Positions 34,023-42,907 of a stretch of 64,000 bases of DNA are shown here, in pieces (position 1 is the first letter of the stretch; each line of letters opens with the position of its first letter). Source of the stretch: an uncultured Christensenella sp. (GTDB lineage Bacteria; Bacillota; Clostridia; Christensenellales; Pumilibacteraceae); assembly GCA_910578545.1 (NCBI GenBank), contig CAJTPT010000002.1, forward strand, positions 278,254-342,253. The letters run 5' to 3'. Position numbers and translations under genes: made by a program. A model generated the notes under the pieces. It ran no database searches. It was not told where the DNA came from and worked only from the letters and a program-made list of their open reading frames with translations.

Positions 34023-37000
34023 TATTTGCGGCTCCTTCTTTTTGTATTAATTACCGTTGCAAGAACAACGACAAGCACGGAAATAACCAGTATACAAACC
34101 GGCACGACAACACCGAGATCTGAGTCGGCGATTATTCCGAAGCCCGCGCCATTGGCATTGCCCGAAGCTTTGGCGGTCTTGCCGTTAAGGCTGTTAAGCA
34201 GTGCGTAATAGTCGATACCGCCGAGCGTTGCCGTGTAGTAGGCTTTATCTACGCTCTTGCCGTTTTCTTTGTAATCATAGTTACCCTCTACAATCGCCTG
34301 CTGTGACTTGGACATTAAGCCGTAGCTTTTGATCAATCTTGCGATATCATCAGGATTGTGCGTAGTCTTTTCCGCCTCTGCAAGAATATCATCGATCAAT
34401 TCAAGCGTTCCGAGCGTGGCATGAATGTAGTCGGTTGCATGAAGCTGCTTACCAACGTATAGGCTCCAAATACGGTTACTATAGCCGCTGTTATTAAACG
34501 GCATATAGATGTTGAGCTTCTGTTCTTCACCTGCGTCATCATAGGCAAAGCTGAAGTTGTCATAGTAGTTGACATACTCTACGCCGTCGAGGATTTTGTT
34601 TTCGTTTTCGTCCAAAATATCCTCGTACTTATCGTCGGCAATATCGCCGCTTTCAGTCTCACCATCCGACGGCTTGTCGACAACAACAATCTTTGTGGCG
34701 CTTTCAAGCGTAGGTGCGGCAACGGCATTGATAGTAAGTGTGTTCAATGATGTCATGCCGTTCATTGCGGAAACACCTATAACTTGCATGTATGCCGGCA
34801 ACGTAATCTCTTCGAGGTGTTTATTGCTGTTAAACGCATAAGCCCCGAGCTTAATTGTATGATGATATACGTTGTACGCAGTAACGTCATTCTTGCCTGC
34901 GGGATAGCTGACAAGCGTGTACAAGCCGTTATCGTTAAAGCTGTACAACACGCCGCCATCCATTGATTTGTAGGTCGGGTTCTTACTGTCCACGTTAATC
35001 GCGGTCAAGCTGTCCGCACCGTAGAATGCCTTATCCTCAAGCTTGGCAAGCGTTGCGGGAAGCTGAATCGTAGTGATTGCCGTGCCGGAGAACGCTTCCG
35101 CACCGATTTCTTGAATCTTGGGAAGAGTTACTGCCGTAACACCGCTTGCGCCCTTAAATGCGCGCGCACCAAGCGTTGTAAGATTGTTTAACGTAACGGC
35201 GCCTATACTAGTGCAATCCTTAAACGCTTCTCTGCCCAGATAATCTACCGCGTCTAATACAATATCGCTTAGCGCTTCACAGCCGTCAAACGCGTTGTTT
35301 CCAACATACTTAGCGTACGGGAAGTGCGCGGTCGCAAGCTCTTTACAGTTTATAAATGCCCCGCTGTCAATGAACGTAACGGCAAATTTTTCGCCTGTGG
35401 ACTCGATCGAAGAAAGCGCGGTATCAGCAAAAGCAAGCTTGCCGATCGAAGTTGTATTCTTGAGATCGAATTCGGAAATGCCTGTGCCACGGAATGCGCC
35501 GTCACCTATAGAAGCGACAGACACGGGAAGATTAAACGAAGTGATTGCCGTGCCAGAGAACGCACCTGCGGGTATAGAGGTTATGCCAACCCGTTTTCCG
35601 CTTTCGTCTATAGATCCCTCGTCAAGCTTGACGTTAGCAAGATTGACACAATCCTTAAATACTTCCTCACCAAGCGACTTGATCGTCGACGGAATAATTA
35701 CGCTGGTAAGAGCATTACAACCCTCAAACATACCGTCGCTAAGCGACTCAAGGTTGCCGAAATTGATGCTCGTAAGTCTTGAACAACCGGCAAACACCGC
35801 AGCACCGACCTGCTTAATCGAACTATTCGCAAACGTTACGCTCGATATAGGGTAATTATAATCGCCCTGTTTGAACACAACGCCGCTAAAAGCACCCATG
35901 CCGAGATATTCGAGGTTGGTCGGAATAACCAAATTGTACGAAGAAGCGCTTCCTAAGTATATTGCGGCGCCAAACGCCATATCGCCTATATAGGTTGTTT
36001 TTTCCACGGAAATCGGATATGACGAACCGATAAATGCGTTATAGAATGCAAAATTACCTATATATTTTATATTGCTAGTACCGGTAAATACAACTCCACC
36101 CTGTCCGCCGTTTGATATCACCGACATGCCGTAAAACGCGTAGCTTTCGATATATTCAACATTATTCAGATTTATAGAGCTGAGTAAATAGTTATGAGCA
36201 ACCGAAGTAAGCGGATCGTTACCCTCATCGTCGGGCTCGTTGGGCACATAACCGAAGGTATTTGAGAATGCACCGTTACCAATCGTCTTGACAGTTGCAG
36301 GAACAGTAAACGATGAAGTCGTTTTTCCTGCGGGATAAGCAATCAGCTTCTTTTGCGCTCTGTCGTAAAGCACACCGTCGCGCGAAGAAAGATACTTATT
36401 ACCGTCGGCAACCGAGAATTCGGCAACTCTGATCGCGCCGAGCGATGAAAGTCCGAGTTCTTCCAAAAGCGCACCAGACGAAATGCTAATCTTGGTAAGA
36501 TTATCGCAAAGTTGGAAAACGTTGGAACCCAAAACAGTCAAGCCGTCGGGAAGCGTAATCGATTTAAGCGACGGGCAGTACGCAAATGCACAATTACCGA
36601 TTTCACGCACTTCGCCCTCGAATATAACGTTCTCGAGCTCAAGGCATGATGAAAACGCATAATCATCTATGATATTAACGTCATTTTTAAATATTACCGT
36701 TTTAAGGTTATAGCAGAAGCGGAATGCGTGTTTACCTATATTACCCGACTCTATAATAAGAGTTTCGAGGTTTTCGCATGCACCGAATGCACAACCGAGG
36801 TCGGATCTTCTATCCTCGTCCTCGAGTTCCAAATAGGTCGTGTCGTAGGAAATTGACGTATTAGACGGAATTGTAACCTCTTTCAAACCTGTGCAAGCGA
36901 AGAACGCACCACCGCCGACAACACCTACGCGCCCCAAATCCAAGCTTGTTAGAGACGAGCAACCAAAGAAAGCGTAGTTATCGATATACGTGCATTTAAC

Positions 37001-40000
37001 GAATTTGACCTCTTCCAAAGAAGAGCAGTTCCAGAACGCAGAATCACCGATAGACTTAACGTTTTCGAGGTTAATCTTTTTGAGGTTGTCACAGTCCGCG
37101 AACGCCGCAAGCTCAATCGTTTCCAGCGACTCGGGAAGAACGACTTCCTCAAGGCTTTCACACCCCATGAACGCACCACGCATAATCGTGTTTACGCCCT
37201 CCGGAATGATTACCTTTTTGATGTACTTGTTGTTTTGGAATGCGCCGGGATAGATGTACACAACGCCCTTATCCTCGGGAATTTCCACAACGTTATCAAC
37301 AGGATCGCCGCGACCGGTATAAATGCGGAGATAGGAATTGTTATAAATATTGAATTCTTCCAAAACCGTTACAGTGCAATAACCGGATATGTACGAACCG
37401 ACAACGTTGGCTTGAATGGTTGCCCGTCCGCTCTTTTCGGGTGTAATTTCAACAGACATTCCGTCATCCGATACCTTGATAGAAACAACCTTGTCGTTGG
37501 TTGTCGACCATCTGAGTTGGTACTGCCCCTCATAATTAGCGGGTTTGATCGTAGCGGAAATTTTGATTTTGTCACCGTTATCTTTGAGCTCGCCGCGTTC
37601 AACAGAGAGCGACGTTGCCGACAAATCGATGCCACTGAGAGCTATTCCGCCGGGTTGCGTCTGCGTAGAAACGGTTACGTTAAACTTTAAGCAATGGTTC
37701 TTATCCGTTTCGTCAAACACACTGACATTAGGGGTACGTACCGTGATTTGCGCCGTTCCCGCTTTAATACCGGTGATTACACCGCCGTTGGCAGTAACGT
37801 CGACGATTTCGGGATGGTTGCTTTCCCAAATCAAATCCTTCATCCAATACCCTTCCTGGTAATTGGGTGCAAGATCTGTGCCCTCGTTGATATTCGCCAA
37901 AACGGTAAGATTATCACTTAGGTCGACCTGTTCGTTGATTTTAATGGAATAATCGGTAGCGGTATTGCGCTTTTGCGAGATAGTTATGTCTTCCTTAGGC
38001 AACGCAATAACGTCGCCATTGGAATATTCGGGAACACTGCCCGTTTCCGTAATTACTACCTCGTATGCCGACATATTTTTGGCATAGTCGTAAACGGTAA
38101 GATAAAGCTTGCCGTCGTTTTCCATGATGGTGTTCCAATAACCTGTTATATCGATCGAGCAAAGGGTTTCGTCGTTGTATTCTCCCTCGACGGGGATAAC
38201 GCCGTCTGCAATGGACTTTTCGCCGACAAGACGCTCGGAACCGTTTACCGTTTGCTTTCCGGCATACGTGTAAATACCGTAGCCCTGTATATAATGGTTG
38301 TCAAAAAGACCTGTTTCCAAGTAGTAGCGGTAATTGTTTGTACCGTCCTCTACCTTTCTGACCGACGCGCGAGTAAGAACAGGCGCCTCGTTATCGACAG
38401 TAAATTCAAACGAGAACGTATTGCGATTGCCGTACTTATATTCATCCATCTTATCTAACTGATCGTCGGAATCGGTTAAGTACGAATTATCACCCTTCCA
38501 ATCGAGGTAGCACGTCATATTAAACGTATACTTGGAATTATTAGGCAAATTAAGCGTACGAATATCAAGCTCAATTGTTACAAACCCGCCGACCTGTTCG
38601 CCGCTCGCGTGCGATTTACGCGCATTATAATCGGTGCCAGACCAAATGAGCTCGCCCGTGGCGCTGTTGCGTATTTCCATTTCAACGCGTTTTGCGCCGC
38701 GCAACAATCCCGCGCTGACCATATAGAACATAAAATCGCCGTCGGAATTAGTGGTAAGCGCCGCGTACTTTTCCTGAGTTGCAGGCGTTGCATAACCGCT
38801 TGCGGGAACGAAAGCAAATGCGCCCATGCCGTAGTAGCCCATACCGTCATCGGCCGAAGACGAATAGAAGCCCGAATAAGGAAGCGTAGCATAAACGTCG
38901 GGTCTTAACTTTTCTTCTTCAAGTACGGAATCGTCGGACTGAGATTCGCCTACCTCATATGCCGTAACGTCAAGCATAGGCGCGTCCGTCCAGTCGCCGT
39001 AAAAAGCAAGGAACGGGATATTAAGGTCGATCATATCGAGGTTGTTGCTCTTGAGCAAAACGTAACCCTCGACGTACATACCGTTTACAAACAAGTCGTT
39101 AAGATATTTCTTATCGGCGGCGGAAAGCGTGATTTTTACGGTAATGGCAACCGATCCGTAGCCGCTGACAGATACGGTACTTCCGTTTATATTGTAAGTA
39201 CCTTTTATTTTGCTGACCGAGTACGAGGTTGCAACATCGTCAAACATGTGTGCTTTTTCGGCAACCGTACGGTCGTCGCTCGACATGCTTTCGGTCATTA
39301 CATACTGGTCGAGGTTATAGCTTATCGCATTACCCGACGTGTTTACAAGATTAAAGTTGAGCGTGTATTCACCCTTGCGCTCGGGATCGTCGCCCAGCGA
39401 GAGCTTCGGCTTGTTAAGTCCGTCAACGGTGAGATACGCCTTGGTGTTTATAGAGTGAGCAATATCGGCAATACCCGAGCCCTGTTTACGAGGCGAATAC
39501 GGATTGCCCTCTTCGTTTTTGACTATGGTCGCCGTGCTCATCATACGGCTGTACGACTCGTCGCGAACCTGAGTAGTCGTGTATTCGGGATGATTTTCCT
39601 TGACCGATTCACGCACAAGTATAGTCGCGCCTGCAACGTTAGGGCTCGCCATAGACGTGCCGCTGTATTTATCATAAAGATTGGTGCCCGCAACAGCCGA
39701 GTAAATATCTCCGCCGTGACCGGTTATATCCGGAGCAAGAACGAGATTGGGAAGAGCACCCCAGCTAGAGAAGTCGGACATGAACGGACCCGCAAGGTAC
39801 GACTGCGAAAGCTTGATCTTGCCGCTACCGGCCGCAACCATTTGCTCGGACATATCCATTGTAACAAAACAGCTGGGAACAAGCATCTTGGTACCGACCG
39901 ACATGCTTATCGTACCCGAAACGTTGTTGTAAACTATAACGCCTGCGGCGCCTTGGCTTGCGGCAACACGCACCTTTTCCTCAAACGAGTTTGTTCCGCG

Positions 40001-41515
40001 CTTGACGACGGCAATCTTACCTTTGATGTCCAAATTCATATAGCTGACGGGAAGTCCTATGCCGGGAACGACAACGTATTCAAACTCGCCGGATTGTTTG
40101 TCGCCGAGTAAGCCCGACACAAAATCGTTGGGTTCGGTCTTGCCGACCAAACGCGATTCGGCAAAGTAAACTTCCTTGCCCTGAGCCATGAAGTATTTGG
40201 TTTTTACACCGCTGACCGATGCGACGGAAAGAGATGCGCTGTACGAACCGGGCGAGCCGAGCGTACCCGAATCGGGGTTGGAAGCGAGGTTGGTGTTACC
40301 CCAGGTGCTGTTTTGCGCCGACGAGGCGTCGTTGCTTGCCGCAACAACCAAACAAATACCTGCGTCGTTGATAGCGTCGTAAACTTTGTTTACCGCTTTC
40401 TCGTCAACTTCGCGCGAGAAACCGCAGGACGTTCCGAGCGACATGTTGATAGCGTCAACACCAAGCGTAACGGCGTCGTTAAGCCCCGCCAAAATCCACT
40501 CGGTTTTTGCGCCGTCGGTGTAGTCGGAGAAAACCTTGAACGTGGCAATCTGCGCGCCGGTCGCAACGCCAGTGATGACGTCCGACTTACCCGCTATTAT
40601 ACCGGCAACGTGAGTACCGTGCGAGTTGTGCGGATAAACATTGGCATCGCTGTCCGCATAGTCGTACGCGTAAGGAAGCTTGGAAGAAAGATAAAGATTA
40701 TCTTCGGTTATGGCGTCACCCTTATCCGCCGAAAGCGAAGTTGCGGTAAGACCGGATACAATGCTTGCCACCATATCTTTGTTAATTGCAAGCCTGTTGG
40801 GATCGAGTTCCATATCGAAAACTTCGTGAGTATAGTCGGTACCGGTATCGAGTACCGCTACGACTGTACCCGTGCCGTCATAGCCAACACCCTCGGAATT
40901 GAAAATACCCGTGTCGTAAACGTTGACCGTGTTTTCGGTTATAGCCTCGGGGGCGAGATAGGTTTCGGAAAGAATAACCTCTTTCACGTAAGAATTGCGC
41001 TTGATAGCTTCAATATCGCCGTACTTAACGGTTGCGGAAAAACCGTTCATGACGGTCGAGTAATCGTAACGCTTTTCGATTATGTATTTTGAAACGCTGT
41101 CAAAAGCAGACTGACGTATAAAGTCGAGTCTTGCCAAATTCTTTTGCCCGTCGACCGTAGCAAGCGCACGAGCAACGGTAATGTTCTTTTGCGAAGCATA
41201 TTCGAGCATGGACGTACCGTCGAGCGATATGATAACGTCGACATTTTTATCTGCCGCGGGCGTCGCAAAAGACGAGCTACCGCCGCTCACCGACGAATCG
41301 GAAAGAGCGTACTCGTTATCGACAAGCCCATTGGAAGCGGGAGTATAAGTAATACCTACCCCATTCATCTCGTCTGCCGCCGCGGAATTGCCGCCGGGCG
41401 CATACGGAAAAGATGGCGCGTATACGCACTGCGCCGCTATGACGAGCGCTAACAGCACGCCAAGCATTACCAAAATTATTTTTTGTTTGAGTGATTTACT
41501 AACAGATTTTGTCAT
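34022..41515 (-). CDS. Giant cell-surface subtilase (S8) fused to BspA-type leucine-rich repeats
   Basis: A 2,497-residue secreted, membrane-anchored serine protease. Order: signal peptide (1-33); propeptide-like region (90-185); S8 catalytic domain with Asp223 (AVLDTGTDY), His299 (NSHGTHVAG), oxyanion Asn395 and Ser621 (SGTSMASPN), and an inserted PA domain (about 440-575, IAVVKRGTNSFEEKV); Fn3-like domains in the manner of lactocepin and C5a peptidase (about 690-1240); a Big_2-type Ig domain (about 1290-1390); some 30 LRR_5 repeats (about 1400-2280); a linker; one membrane span (about 2466-2488) and a basic end INTKRRSRK. There is no LPXTG. The whole catalytic set is intact. It is the first gene of the operon and likely makes peptides for OppABCDF. 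Confidence 0.93.
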   Translation of the reverse strand: MTKSVSKSLKQKIILVMLGVLLALVIAAQCVYAPSFPYAPGGNSAAADEMNGVGITYTPASNGLVDNEYALSDSSVSGGSSSFATPAADKNVDVIISLDGTSMLEYASQKNITVARALATVDGQKNLARLDFIRQSAFDSVSKYIIEKRYDYSTVMNGFSATVKYGDIEAIKRNSYVKEVILSETYLAPEAITENTVNVYDTGIFNSEGVGYDGTGTVVAVLDTGTDYTHEVFDMELDPNRLAINKDMVASIVSGLTATSLSADKGDAITEDNLYLSSKLPYAYDYADSDANVYPHNSHGTHVAGIIAGKSDVITGVATGAQIATFKVFSDYTDGAKTEWILAGLNDAVTLGVDAINMSLGTSCGFSREVDEKAVNKVYDAINDAGICLVVAASNDASSAQNSTWGNTNLASNPDSGTLGSPGSYSASLSVASVSGVKTKYFMAQGKEVYFAESRLVGKTEPNDFVSGLLGDKQSGEFEYVVVPGIGLPVSYMNLDIKGKIAVVKRGTNSFEEKVRVAASQGAAGVIVYNNVSGTISMSVGTKMLVPSCFVTMDMSEQMVAAGSGKIKLSQSYLAGPFMSDFSSWGALPNLVLAPDITGHGGDIYSAVAGTNLYDKYSGTSMASPNVAGATILVRESVKENHPEYTTTQVRDESYSRMMSTATIVKNEEGNPYSPRKQGSGIADIAHSINTKAYLTVDGLNKPKLSLGDDPERKGEYTLNFNLVNTSGNAISYNLDQYVMTESMSSDDRTVAEKAHMFDDVATSYSVSKIKGTYNINGSTVSVSGYGSVAITVKITLSAADKKYLNDLFVNGMYVEGYVLLKSNNLDMIDLNIPFLAFYGDWTDAPMLDVTAYEVGESQSDDSVLEEEKLRPDVYATLPYSGFYSSSADDGMGYYGMGAFAFVPASGYATPATQEKYAALTTNSDGDFMFYMVSAGLLRGAKRVEMEIRNSATGELIWSGTDYNARKSHASGEQVGGFVTIELDIRTLNLPNNSKYTFNMTCYLDWKGDNSYLTDSDDQLDKMDEYKYGNRNTFSFEFTVDNEAPVLTRASVRKVEDGTNNYRYYLETGLFDNHYIQGYGIYTYAGKQTVNGSERLVGEKSIADGVIPVEGEYNDETLCSIDITGYWNTIMENDGKLYLTVYDYAKNMSAYEVVITETGSVPEYSNGDVIALPKEDITISQKRNTATDYSIKINEQVDLSDNLTVLANINEGTDLAPNYQEGYWMKDLIWESNHPEIVDVTANGGVITGIKAGTAQITVRTPNVSVFDETDKNHCLKFNVTVSTQTQPGGIALSGIDLSATSLSVERGELKDNGDKIKISATIKPANYEGQYQLRWSTTNDKVVSIKVSDDGMSVEITPEKSGRATIQANVVGSYISGYCTVTVLEEFNIYNNSYLRIYTGRGDPVDNVVEIPEDKGVVYIYPGAFQNNKYIKKVIIPEGVNTIMRGAFMGCESLEEVVLPESLETIELAAFADCDNLKKINLENVKSIGDSAFWNCSSLEEVKFVKCTYIDNYAFFGCSSLTSLDLGRVGVVGGGAFFACTGLKEVTIPSNTSISYDTTYLELEDEDRRSDLGCAFGACENLETLIIESGNIGKHAFRFCYNLKTVIFKNDVNIIDDYAFSSCLELENVIFEGEVREIGNCAFAYCPSLKSITLPDGLTVLGSNVFQLCDNLTKISISSGALLEELGLSSLGAIRVAEFSVADGNKYLSSRDGVLYDRAQKKLIAYPAGKTTSSFTVPATVKTIGNGAFSNTFGYVPNEPDDEGNDPLTSVAHNYLLSSINLNNVEYIESYAFYGMSVISNGGQGGVVFTGTSNIKYIGNFAFYNAFIGSSYPISVEKTTYIGDMAFGAAIYLGSASSYNLVIPTNLEYLGMGAFSGVVFKQGDYNYPISSVTFANSSIKQVGAAVFAGCSRLTSINFGNLESLSDGMFEGCNALTSVIIPSTIKSLGEEVFKDCVNLANVKLDEGSIDESGKRVGITSIPAGAFSGTAITSFNLPVSVASIGDGAFRGTGISEFDLKNTTSIGKLAFADTALSSIESTGEKFAVTFIDSGAFINCKELATAHFPYAKYVGNNAFDGCEALSDIVLDAVDYLGREAFKDCTSIGAVTLNNLTTLGARAFKGASGVTAVTLPKIQEIGAEAFSGTAITTIQLPATLAKLEDKAFYGADSLTAINVDSKNPTYKSMDGGVLYSFNDNGLYTLVSYPAGKNDVTAYNVYHHTIKLGAYAFNSNKHLEEITLPAYMQVIGVSAMNGMTSLNTLTINAVAAPTLESATKIVVVDKPSDGETESGDIADDKYEDILDENENKILDGVEYVNYYDNFSFAYDDAGEEQKLNIYMPFNNSGYSNRIWSLYVGKQLHATDYIHATLGTLELIDDILAEAEKTTHNPDDIARLIKSYGLMSKSQQAIVEGNYDYKENGKSVDKAYYTATLGGIDYYALLNSLNGKTAKASGNANGAGFGIIADSDLGVVVPVCILVISVLVVVLATVINTKRRSRK

Positions 41516-41529
41516 GTCCGTCCTCTCAA

Positions 41530-41726
41530 GAAAGTGTGTGTCTTTGTTCTCAGAGCCAATTCACTTAAATCGGCATATGCCGAGTGATAATATAGTTAAC
41601 GTTTCGGATGTTGCCGAAGGCAACGGCGTTCATAAAAGTGCCCATAAAGCGGATAATTTGTCCGTTTTTTTATAGCACAATATCGGCATTGGCGGACGCC
41701 ATTGTCCAAATCCAACGCCGATATTC
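41530..41726 (-). promoter_or_regulatory. Structured 5' leader of the protease operon
   Basis: About 210 bases separate the predicted transcription start from the ATG. Three dyads can be read on the minus strand: AATATCGGCGTTGG pairing with CCAATGCCGATATT (14 pairs, near the 5' end); GTTGCCTTCGGCAAC with a C(TTCG)G tetraloop (about 41610-41626); and TCGGCATATGCCGA (41571-41584) with outer TCACT/AGTGA arms. None has a T-run. No known riboswitch consensus is evident. Confidence 0.5.
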
Positions 41727-41732
41727 TTATAT

Positions 41733-41761
41733 ATTATACCCGTTTAGTCAACTTTTGTCAA
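41733..41761 (-). promoter_or_regulatory. Consensus promoter of the protease-importer operon
   Basis: Minus strand: TTGACA (41761-41756), 17 bases, TATAAT (41738-41733). The stretch upstream, 41762-42095, is AT-rich with no gene or clear motif. Confidence 0.85.
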
Positions 41762-42095
41762 ACATATATATCTTTTTTTATACAAATTATCAATTAAAAT
41801 TTTGCGATTACGTTCTGTTTTGCGAAAAGAAATTCCACATTATGATGTATACTTCACATTACTAAAATATATATGCATATTAAACCATTTTGTGCACAAC
41901 AATAAATTTCCACAGATATACAGTAATTTTAGCTAAAAAACTGCTTTATACGTAACAATTTTTTGCAACGATCATATCGGTATGTACAAGTAGAACCTAT
42001 TGTTTAAAGCGCCCTCGACAATACATCAAACATAGCAAAAAAACTCAATGTCAGACTATGCTCTGCAAAGTTAATAGTCATATCAAAAGTGAATA

Positions 42096-42132
42096 AGTAA
42101 AAATCGACAAACGCTTAGCATTTGTCGATTTT
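42096..42132 (-). terminator. Terminator after tRNA-Leu
   Basis: Minus strand: AAAATCGACAAA and TTTGTCGATTTT form a perfect stem with a 9-base loop followed by TTACTT; it starts at the tRNA CCA end. Confidence 0.88.
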
Positions 42133-42216
42133 TGGTGCGGTCGACAGGACTTGAACCTGCACGGAGTTACCACAAGATCCTTAGTCTTGCGCGTCTGCCA
42201 ATTCCGCCACGACCGC
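42133..42216 (-). tRNA. tRNA-Leu (anticodon AAG)
   Basis: An 84-base class II tRNA with long variable arm: acceptor GCGGTCG/CGACCGC, D arm GGCGGAATTGGCAGACGC, anticodon stem CAAGA/TCTTG with loop CTAAGGA, T arm GCAGGTTCAAGTCCTGT, encoded CCA. The anticodon reads AAG, so A34 is expected to be deaminated to inosine. Confidence 0.93.
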
Positions 42217-42225
42217 ATTAATTGT

Positions 42226-42254
42226 ATTTTACTAAATTATTAATTATTTGTCAA
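42226..42254 (-). promoter_or_regulatory. Promoter for tRNA-Leu
   Basis: Minus strand: TTGACA (42254-42249), 17 bases, TAAAAT (42231-42226), 9 bases before the tRNA. Confidence 0.82.
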
Positions 42255-42283
42255 CTTATTTTTATTGCAATATGCAATATTTT

Positions 42284-42907
42284 TTATTCAAAAGCAAAAA
42301 TCTTTTTTATTTCATTTTTGCTCAATGCGTTTTCGGTACGCATTTCGGCGTTAGCAGTCAACGATAAAAACTTTATTTCGTAATCGAGATCGGCGGATTG
42401 ATTGTATTTTCCGTCGTAAGTACCTATCCCTACGCGTATTCCCCTACGCAACGCCGCGCACACCGGCGCATAACCGTGACCGTAACCGGCGTCGGCCGTA
42501 GGTAACAACACAAGCGGAATATTCTCTTGCGCCATTAGATCAAGGTCGTCGTTATCCAAGCACACCCCGCCGACGATTGTGCATTTATCTATTATTCCGA
42601 GCTTATGCAATAGCATAATCGACGAAAGCTTGTATTTTGCCTCGATAAGCCCTGTTTCATTCAAGTCATACGCCGCCCGTACGATTGCACTTGCGCCCGA
42701 ATTAAACAGATAGTCGCATGCGTTTTCGAGCACATTATCGTCAAGCAAACCGTCAAGATAGATATTGCCAGACGTAAGTCCAATCTTGTACGGAATAAAA
42801 TAATCAACGCCGTCTATTTTCTTTTGCTCGCTAACGCAAGCAATAAGTCTGTCGCAGCTATCCTTTGCCTTGCTTATATTATCGATACAAAACGCGTTAA
42901 TTTTCAT
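42284..42907 (-). CDS. Amidohydrolase-like protein, half length
   Basis: A 207-residue protein I can place only loosely. Its C-terminal half, PLVLLPTADAGYGHGYAPVC followed by RRGIRVGIGTYDG and DLDYEIKFLSLTANAEMR, follows the end of the amidohydrolase (guanine-deaminase-like) fold, where the pattern is PtSN..lg.G.aPv..l...Gv.v.lGtDg. The segment IVGGVCLDNDDLDLMAQ matches the preceding strand, but the metal-binding His is replaced by Val, and the N-terminal HxH half of the enzyme is missing. It overlaps galU by 11 bases and ends the operon. It is either a degenerate or repurposed domain; catalysis seems doubtful. Confidence 0.5.
   Translation of the reverse strand: MKINAFCIDNISKAKDSCDRLIACVSEQKKIDGVDYFIPYKIGLTSGNIYLDGLLDDNVLENACDYLFNSGASAIVRAAYDLNETGLIEAKYKLSSIMLLHKLGIIDKCTIVGGVCLDNDDLDLMAQENIPLVLLPTADAGYGHGYAPVCAALRRGIRVGIGTYDGKYNQSADLDYEIKFLSLTANAEMRTENALSKNEIKKIFAFE

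Noticed and set aside
34840..37250. Repeated short DNA words every 60-70 bases, at first like a repeat array or CRISPR
   Set aside because: They are in-frame leucine-rich-repeat codons with varied spacing and sequence; no identical repeats with unique spacers.
39248..40111. 287-codon plus-strand frame
   Set aside because: Opposite the protease catalytic region, where the minus frame has intact subtilase motifs.
40313..41092. 259-codon plus-strand frame
   Set aside because: Opposite the N-terminal part of the same protease; no independent support.
41762..42095. AT-rich stretch with TTTCCACAG-like words, considered as a replication-origin or DnaA site
   Set aside because: Single weak match, no cluster of DnaA boxes, and no dnaA or dnaN nearby.
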